A stretch of 64,000 bases of DNA from Brachionus manjavacas. Its lineage: Eukaryota; Rotifera; Eurotatoria; Ploima; Brachionidae. The position numbers were made by a program, and so were the translations under genes. Shown one piece after another: positions 57,366 through 64,000 of the stretch. The stretch is taken from contig JAHQIY010000007.1 in assembly GCA_019054805.1 (NCBI GenBank), positions 2,671,501 through 2,735,500 on the forward strand, read 5' to 3'. Numbering within the stretch: the stretch's first letter is position 1; each line of letters opens with the position of its first letter. The notes under the pieces are model-generated. The model worked only from the letters and a program-made list of their open reading frames with translations, ran no database searches and was not told where the DNA came from.

Positions 57366-59122
57366 TTATTTTATTAAAATTTTTTCTCTAAAAATTAAAC
57401 CATTATCATCCATCAAAAAAATCTCAATTGAATCAAGAGAGCTGTGTTTAATTTGGCTCAAATTGTTACAACCATCGCGGGTTTCATTTATTTCTAAAAG
57501 CCTGTTGAGTAAATTATTTAAATTTAATTCTATCACATACTCAAAATTTGAATGTTGTTTTAATTTTAAGTCTATTAAATCATTTTTAGAGTTGCATGGA
57601 TCTCCGCTATCAAATTCCAAGCTTCTTTTAGATGTTCTTAGTTCGTACCATATAAGTCTATTAACTGATAAGAGGGTAAATAACCTTTTTTTAAATAATA
57701 AATATCTAATGTTGAAAAATTGGATTTATTCTCACTTTTTAGAGTTTTTTATCAATTTTATATGGCCCTCTGAATTTTGAGTTTCGTTTAAAAATCTAAA
57801 AATTAAATTTAAATTGTAGATTTTTTTTAATCAAATTTTTACTTGTTATAAAAAAAAATCATTAGATTAGATAAAGTGTAGAAGCAATTTTTAAAGCATT
57901 TACACTGAGATTTTCTCATAGTACTATATGGTAAGCAACAATTAAGAGATTTTTGATAAAATATCATTTCTTTTTCACAATTTGATTTAAAATGTGCAAT
58001 TTTTTTCTCGATAAAAGTTATCTTGTTGTCTGAATTTTCTTGGCTCTTAAATACAGAAATTCTATCAATTTCTGCATTAAATGCTTTGACAAGTCGAAAA
58101 TTTTCAAAGCAAAAACATTCATTTGTTTGAATCGAAATAAAATTTTTCAAGTCATCGAAACCCCTGTACATTATTCCTTCAAAGCTGTGCCCGAGATCGA
58201 AAAGATGCGACATTTCATGCAAAAGACTGCCAAGTGTGGTCGAATAGCAGTCAGAATAAGTATTCCGAAATGCTGAATCGTTCATATAACTTGAGTCAAC
58301 TTGATTTTGGTCATAAATTTTGTTTTCCAAATCAGATAAATTTTCTGCCCATGTAAACATGCAAGCTGTGCCATAAACTGCCAAATTTTGAGCTGCCAGT
58401 GCGCAATATCCTTTTGTCTTTTGAAAGATGGTTCCATTTTTTTCCGGAAAATATCGTGTAAATGACAAAATTGCAATAAATTTTTCATTAGAATTAAAAT
58501 TTTTGTTAATCTCATCAAGTAAATAGGTGAAAATTTCATTCGAACTCATTGACAAAGCTTCGGATATTGTAAGTTTAGTCCTGAATACTTCACATGAACA
58601 AATTTCTTCCAAATTGGTGTCACATTTTAAGAAAAAAGTTTTCCTTATCTTTAATTGTTTATAAATTGCCTCACTTAAAAATGTTTGAAGTAATCTAACA
58701 TTTAAATGAATCCGATTAACTGCATTTTTTTGGTCATTGTTATTATCGTATGACTGAAATCGTCCATTGGAACAATCGTCTTCACAAACTATGTAAAGAG
58801 CTCGTACTATTCTCTCAGACTTGATTAATCTTCTAAAAAGAATTATTTTCAGTTCGGTCTCATTTGTTTTTAGAGTAATTTCGTTTCTACCAAAATATAA
58901 ATGAACAAAGACCTTAATTTAATTTTTAAAATTTAAACGTTTTTTTACTAGCTAGATTATCAATACTTTGAATTGGTTTTTGATAATTGACCAGTTTATA
59001 ATCGATCCATTTGAGTCAAAACATTGGATAATTTTAGAGTGTTGGTCACTACAGAATCCATGAAGCAGGACCATCGAATTATGGAAAACATCGCCCGGCT
59101 TTACATTCAAAATAACTATCAT
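57366..59122 (-). CDS. Putative zinc metallopeptidase (PF12044 Metallopep type), 3 exons
   Basis: Uncharacterised metallopeptidase family also found in fungi (yeast YIL108W). Exons on the - strand are 59122-58967, 58912-57843 and 57705-57366, 521 residues. The start MIVILNVKPGDVFHNSMVLL matches the N-terminal beta-domain of the family. KVFVHLYFGRNEITLK opens exon 2. RALYIVCEDDCSNGRFQS is a family hallmark. The zinc site is LHEMSHLFDLGHSFEGIM (H284, E285, H288, H294), followed by YRGFDDLKNF. The first junction is firm. The last intron (137 bp, donor aacaa|gtaaaa) is less certain: without it the protein would stop after FFYNK at 57839. With it the frame continues for 113 residues through LLSVNRLIWYELRTSKRS to a beta-rich end. 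No signal peptide. The substrate is unknown. Confidence 0.75.
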
Positions 59123-59215
59123 AATTTTAAAGAAATAAATTTTTTTCGCAATTTAAACTTGATTTTATATCACTTTTTTCTCTTCTTAGTAATAATTTTA
59201 AAACATTAGAGTATG
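59113..59215. repeat. Copy 1 of a duplicated 5'-flank segment
   Basis: Segment covering the start codon and 5' leader of the metallopeptidase gene. It closely matches 60197-60333: the first ~75 bp align without gaps at an offset of 1080, after which indels appear. Confidence 0.75.
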
Positions 59216-59569
59216 GAAAATAATATTTTACATTAAAAAAGATCTAATGAATTCTAATGAAGAGATAGTATAATTACTAAAACCTTAGAAAGTTTTTATT
59301 AAAAAATACGAAATACTCAGGTTATTTTAGATTTTAAGTTTATTGCTTTTAGAAACTTTTTTGACTATATATTATTTTTATTTTTTATTTAATAAATTTA
59401 TTTAATAAAAATTTATTTTTTTTGAGCTGAAGAATGTTGGAAATTCATGTTTGATGCAGGAAACCAATTTAATTTTTTTTTTAATTGTTAAAATTTTTAA
59501 AAAACCAACAACAAAATTTACAAAAAATCATAACAATGTTTAATAATTGTCCCTTTTCTATCCAAGTGT

Positions 59570-60060
59570 ATTATAGGAGGCGCTTACATCCTTTTCTAGT
59601 ACCTTTTTGAGCAACGGCTCCAATATTACACAGAGGTTACTGAATCGAGTTAATCATCTCTGATGCAATTAATACTAGGGGTGGGAAACCGGTTTCTTTT
59701 TGGAACAGGTTATATCCGAAGAATAAAAAAATTTTTTTTTTAAAGTTTTTTTTTTCTTTATAAATTTTATATTTTTTCAATTGAACAATTGAGAAAAGTT
59801 CAATTCTTATATAAAAAATAGAAATTTAACTGGTTTCAAAAACGAACCAGTTCCATAAACCGATTCCAAAAACAGACCTATTTTCCTTAAAACCGGTGTC
59901 GAACCGGTTTCCCTCCCCTAATTAATACCCAGTCGAAACTGGTCTCCCTATTTTTATGATGAAAGGGGTTTAAACATTTGCTCCCTTTTGCAGAGATATT
60001 ATGAAGATTTTTCCACCCTCAGCGGGTTTTGAAACCTCGATCCTCTGCTTTCATGACTAA
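59570..60060. repeat. Dispersed repeat (copy 1), interrupted by a MITE
   Basis: Two pieces, 59570-59675 and 59921-60060, align with 63815-63990. Shared blocks include ACAGAGGTTACTG, ATCGAGTT and CAGTCGAAACTG. Copy 1 is split by the hAT-like element at 59676-59920, whereas copy 2 is continuous there. Its right part has GGTTTTGAAACCTCGATCC, vaguely like a tRNA T-arm on the - strand, so a SINE is possible but unproven. Confidence 0.6.
59676..59920. mobile_element. hAT-like MITE nested in a dispersed repeat
   Basis: A 245-bp element beginning TAGGGGTGGGAAACCGGTTT and ending GGTTTCCCTCCCCTA, an imperfect terminal inverted repeat of the TAGGG type common in hAT elements. It is flanked by identical 8-bp ATTAATAC (59668-59675 and 59921-59928). 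GGTTTC/GAACCGG motifs recur inside. No coding frame. The uninterrupted repeat at 63815-63990 acts as a related empty site. Confidence 0.88.
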
Positions 60061-60196
60061 TTACAAAATTTATTTATAATCAATCATTTTAGCCTATTTT
60101 TAATAGATAATTAAGTATCAAAAGAATTACTAAAATAAAATACCGAATATTAAATTTAAATTAAATGTAACACAATGATTGCTTGCGCTAAATTTC

Positions 60197-60333
60197 TATC
60201 ATAATTTTAAAGAAATAAATTTTAATCACAATTTAAACTTGATTTTATATCATTTTTGTTCTTCTTATAATTGAGTAATAATTCCCTATTGAATACGTTC
60301 AGTCACTCAACATCAATATTAAAACATTATAAT
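60197..60333. repeat. Copy 2 of the metallopeptidase 5'-flank segment
   Basis: Partner of 59113-59215. On the - strand it retains the ATG and the next codon, then reads into an unrelated stop, so it is not a functional gene start. Confidence 0.7.
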
Positions 60334-60594
60334 CAATATATTTGTTTAATGCTGATCAGTTTCAAAAAATTGTCAATAAATACTTCCATCAAAAAAATTC
60401 ATCAAAAATAAATTTGGTCACTGAAATAAACCTTGCACGCTTGCGAACCTCCATAAACCATATGATTTTGATTCATTTTGACTTCCATCAACTGGCTGAT
60501 TTATCAGAATAAATTTTAGACTTCGAGAAAAAAAGCCAGTTGAATTCCAATATTTTGCATTCTCTTAAATTAGCATAACATTATTTATTTATTT

Positions 60595-61505
60595 GTTTTC
60601 TGTACCGAGCTAGGGCTACTTCAGAAAAAATTAAAAAAAAAAACAAAATAAAGTAAATAAGCAAAAAAAATGAAAGTTAAGAGGACATAGATTGTTACAT
60701 GTGGCACATGTTTGCATAATTCAGGTTTCAAGAAAAAAGGAGGAAATAGTAAGGTAAGGTAGCATTTACACAATGGAGTTGGGTACTCAATATATCTCGA
60801 TTCGAAGCCTTCTTTGTATTCCTCCACCAGTCTTGCAAGCAATGGAATATCATGACTCAGTCCTGTCCCAACATATCTCTCACTCAACTCAAAAAGCCGA
60901 TTCGAGACTGTTAGTAATTTAGGTTTATTAAAAGCTTCATGATGCACTATGTTGGAGGGAATATCAAATTTTAACTTAAGGATAGATCTTACTGCTGAAT
61001 TCTGAATTGCTTGTAGATTTTTGATATTATTTCCTGAAAATGAATTCAAGCAAGGAAAAGAATAGTCTAAAATTGATCCGACTAAAGATTTATATAAATT
61101 TCCTAGTGTGTTTTGATTAAGACCCCATTTTTTATTTGACAATATCTTAATAATATTTAGCCTTTTATTGTAGCTTTCTTTAATTTCGTCTACCAGTATA
61201 TTAAAATTTAACTTAGAATCAAATTTTATACCAAGAAACTTGATTTCTTTTTGGTTATTTATTCTGTTTCCATAAATTTTTAAGTTTAGATTATCACTAT
61301 CTTTTTTGTACCTAGAGAAGACTACTGAACACGACTTTTCAACTGATATCTTCATTTTCCATTTAATAAGGCATTGTTCTAGTTCGTTGGTGTATTTATT
61401 TATCTTATTTTCTAGGTTCCCCTTTTTTTTATAAATGAAGAATGTAACTAGATCATCTGCGAAAAGCAGAGAGTATTCATTATTTGTTTTGCAATCGCCA
61501 TGATT
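60595..61505 (-). mobile_element. 5'-truncated LINE with long intact RT C-terminus
   Basis: The best preserved LINE copy here. The - strand frame runs from NNEYSLLFADDLVTFFIYKK (catalytic FADD) through WKMKISVEKSCSVVFSRYKK, KFLGIKFDSKLNFN, LNIIKILSNKKWGLNQNT, LYKSLVGSILDYSFPCLNSF, SAVRSILKLKF and NRLFELSERYVGTGL. It is open for 244 codons after the FADD region (61355-60621). The 3' tail block TAGGGCTACTTCAGAAAA and a TAAA-rich tail end near 60580. It is truncated at the 5' side near 61505. The tail relates it to the copy at 34310-35020. Confidence 0.8.
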
Positions 61506-61648
61506 TTATATTAACCAGAAATTTAGTAGAAAATCATGAATTTTTAGATCGTAAATTCTTTGTAAGATAAGATGAAGCTTTTTGGGAATTCAATGTTTTA
61601 AAAAAAAATTGACAAACAATCAAATAAAAATTTATTCAATTAAAAAAT

Positions 61649-63170
61649 CTATTTAACAATTACTGTTGGTTTTTCAAAAATTATACCAAGTAATGAATTG
61701 AAAATATTTGTAAAATTTTGAGTATTATCAAAAGCTTCAAAATCGATAGTATTTAGATAAGTTTTCATCAAAAATTTTATATAATTAATTTTGTATTTAA
61801 ATTCGAGTATTTTAATTTTTAAATCGAAATATTTCAAAAGCTCCTCTTTGTTTGTGTATCCAATTGAACAAAATTTTGAATGCACATCAATTTCTGAATT
61901 TGTCAAAAAATTAAATTCATCATCAAACATCTCTTCATTTAACTCAAGCATTTCGATTCTTTCTATTTCTTTTTAGAAAAAATTTAATTTAAACTTAAAT
62001 ATTGCATTACCTACCGTAATTAAAAAAGTCATTAAGATAAATTTTAAGTCCATTGATTTTTTTAGAAAATATCTTTGATTTCAAAAGAGGAATCAAAATT
62101 TCAAAATTTTCTTGAAAACCCAAATTTAAATTAAAATTAATGTGGAAAATAAGAAACATACTTTCATTTTCTAAAGTCTTAAGATCTTTTCCAATTTTTT
62201 CCATTATTTTATTAGCTCTATTAAAACTATTTTTCATGCTGATAAAAGAATTATTTTCCAGTAATTTTGATTTTTTTTCTGTACAGCTCAACTCAATTTT
62301 ATTGATAAATGAGTGCTTTTTTGATACCTTTTCTCGCTTTTCTTCTAAACTTTTAGATATTTGGCTACGATATTTGTTATTAAAATTTAACAGATTAACA
62401 ATTGAACTTGGCAATTCTAAAAGAGGCGCAATTTTTGAAAAAGAAATACTTTTTTGATTTGGAAGAATTTTTTTGCTCGTTTTATGTCTAGAATCAGATT
62501 GAATATCCTGTTTCACCGATATAGAGTTTTTTTCTTTTTCCGGGTCTGTTTTGTTGGTGCATTTAGTCATTTTAATCGGTTCAGTTGGTCTAGACGATGA
62601 AGATGACGTCGACCCAATTCTTCTCGGTAAAGATTTTTGGGGCTCTGTTTTGTAAGGTGCATTCAAGTAAACTGGATTTTTTTCTTTTACTTTAGAATCA
62701 ATTGGTTTAAGATTCACTTTGTAATCAGCTTTTTTTTTAATTTTTGTATTGTTGTTTGCACTTGAATGTTTTGTAATCTTTTTTTTAGGTTCTTTTGAGT
62801 TCGAAGGATCCGAAAGATTTATTTGAGACAGCAATTGCTCTGCTTTGCTAAGGATATCATCGATCTCAGTTGGAATATCTTACATTGTTTAAGTTAGATA
62901 AACAGAGTTTGTGAAGGGGAAAAAATTTTAAGTTTTCTTACCTATTGCAGACGAATCATCACACGATTCATTTATTTCATTTAGGTATTGCTCTTCTGTC
63001 GATTCTTCACAATACTGGGTCCTAAGATTAAAAAAAATTAAATTGATAACATTTTTTAATATATTTGCTTACCATGGATATTTAAGAATACTTCTTAGGT
63101 CATCAACCAAGTTTTCTTCGTAAGATTTCGCGCAAGCTATATTTACATAAAAATTTAAGAAACTGTCCAT
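61649..63170 (-). CDS. TEDC2-like protein (tubulin epsilon and delta complex), 4 exons
   Basis: Exons on the - strand are 63170-63073, 63021-62942, 62878-62015 and 61968-61649. Introns are 51, 63 and 46 bp and all phases agree, giving 453 residues. The N-terminus is MDSFLNFYVNIACAKSYEEN. An acidic stretch then leads to IDDILSKAEQLLSQINL, followed by a ~120-residue Lys/Ser-rich disordered region. APLLELPSSIVNLLNFNNKY, several coiled-coil-prone helices, and LLKYFDLKIKILEFKYKINY come before the end FNSLLGIIFEKPTVIVK. Layout, length (human TEDC2 433) and the C-terminal pattern resemble TEDC2, which with TEDC1 and delta/epsilon tubulin stabilises triplet centrioles. Similarity is weak, so the name is tentative. 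That it is a real gene is supported by four consistent splice junctions. Confidence 0.7.
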
Positions 63171-63814
63171 TTATTTTAGAATTGACAATCGAATTACTAT
63201 TAATATATATATTTTATATTGCATAAAATTTAAAAAACTCAATAACACAATATATTTTACTTTTGTTTTGTAATTTTAATAAATATGCTAAATATAAGTA
63301 ACAAAATTGAATTTATCAATTTTTGAAAGTTGTCTTAAATATCTTTAAAATTTAGTTGCTATAGAAACCAAGAAATTCATGAAAATGATTTTTTTTCTTT
63401 ATCATAAATGTGAAAATTTTTTTTTAACTTTTACTTAATTTCCTCAAAAAAGTTGTTTCAAGTATTTCTTCTATTCAAGATATTTTTTCAGTCGAAATAT
63501 TTTTCAAATATAAATATAAGTAAGAGTTTTAATTTTATTTTTTTTAAATTTGGTGCTTTTAAACAACTCTTTCTTTTATCATTTAAATTTCAAATAGCAA
63601 TAATATTGATAAAAACAATAAAAAAACAATAATTTTCATTATTAATGATTTATTAATTTTCTTTTAATTTAAGTAAAAAAAGCATTCCTTCTTTTTGATG
63701 AAATATGGTTATTTTTTTAATTAAAGTTTATCCTACTTCGATGTTTGCTATTAAGATTTAGAAAATTTAGGTAAATAATTTTATTTAAAAAAATTTAATA
63801 AAAAGATAATAAGG
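63171..63814. other. Upstream region of the TEDC2-like gene
   Basis: About 640 bp of AT-rich sequence on the 5' side of the - strand gene. No feature recognised. Confidence 0.4.
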
Positions 63815-63990
63815 AAGGCGCTCGTCTTCTTTTCTGATACTTTTTTTGAGCGACGGCTCTGATCTGAAACAGAGGTTACTGCATCGAGTTGATCTTCTAC
63901 ATCGCAATTATTGCTCAGTCGAAACTGATTCCCATTTTTGGAAGAGTTCAAGCCAACATAATAATTAATTTGCTCAGGTGAAGATTGGTA
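63815..63990. repeat. Dispersed repeat (copy 2), running to the window edge
   Basis: Aligns with the two halves of 59570-60060 (shared ACAGAGGTTACTG, ATCGAGTT, CAGTCGAAACTG) without the MITE insertion. It may continue past the window end. Confidence 0.6.
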
Positions 63991-64000
63991 TGGTAAGTTT

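Noticed and set aside
57316-57780. 154-codon + strand open frame
   Set aside because: No ATG-proximal coding character or family similarity; it is the complement of the last metallopeptidase exon, which has the better-supported frame.
57736-57795. Possible extra exon between the last two metallopeptidase exons
   Set aside because: Phases would fit, but it would leave an intron of only 30 bp (57706-57735), well below the 46-66 bp seen elsewhere; direct joining of 57843 to 57705 is in phase without it.
59024-59209. 61-codon + strand open frame (TTESMKQDHRIMENIARLYI)
   Set aside because: It is antisense to the first exon of the metallopeptidase, whose - strand reading (ILNVKPGD...NQFK) joins in phase to exon 2 and fits the family.
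1-64000. CRISPR array, bacterial operon or prophage content
   Set aside because: Spliced metazoan genes throughout and no regularly spaced repeat-spacer array; the window is eukaryotic nuclear DNA.

Overview
This is a window of a very AT-rich animal nuclear genome. Genes have GT-AG introns, most only about 46-66 bp long, and protein content is plainly metazoan (core 1 galactosyltransferase, nuclear receptors, a class A GPCR, USP20/33). Compact genes, tiny introns and many LINE remnants would suit a small invertebrate such as a monogonont rotifer. That placement is inference; no ribosomal or mitochondrial marker is present.

1-22 kb is the gene-rich left side, all on the + strand. POLR1H (RNA polymerase I subunit) lies 117 bp upstream of a C9orf78/TLS1 splicing-factor homologue. 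Then come ATPAF2 (mitochondrial F1 assembly), a TBC1D10-like Rab GAP, C1GALT1, a secreted 643-residue protein of unknown function, and a short SLK-like STE20 kinase. A Tc1/mariner-type MITE sits in the large TLS1 intron and a solo LTR sits at 13.1 kb.

22-46 kb is repeat-rich. It holds decayed LINEs, nearly all on the - strand, a deleted FLYWCH-MULE transposase, hAT-like MITEs and a structured hairpin element. An eight-exon USP20/33 gene (- strand, 25.8-32.9 kb, 920 codons) can be reconstructed in full by splicing. A divergent class A GPCR (39.9-41.5 kb) carries one in-frame stop in its third intracellular loop.

46-55 kb is mostly empty until a Kv2-like T1-domain remnant and two tandem nuclear receptors. 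The receptors' DNA-binding-domain segments match at 263 of 264 nucleotides, while the ligand-binding domains and exon structures have diverged strongly. Recent local gene conversion is the simplest explanation, and this is the most striking observation in the window.

55-64 kb holds a + strand CR1-like LINE, a - strand zinc metallopeptidase of the PF12044 type (three exons), a nested hAT MITE, another LINE and a four-exon gene that resembles TEDC2. Exon models were built by hand from reading frame, splice dinucleotides and family similarity. They agree in phase at every junction but have not been checked against transcripts.
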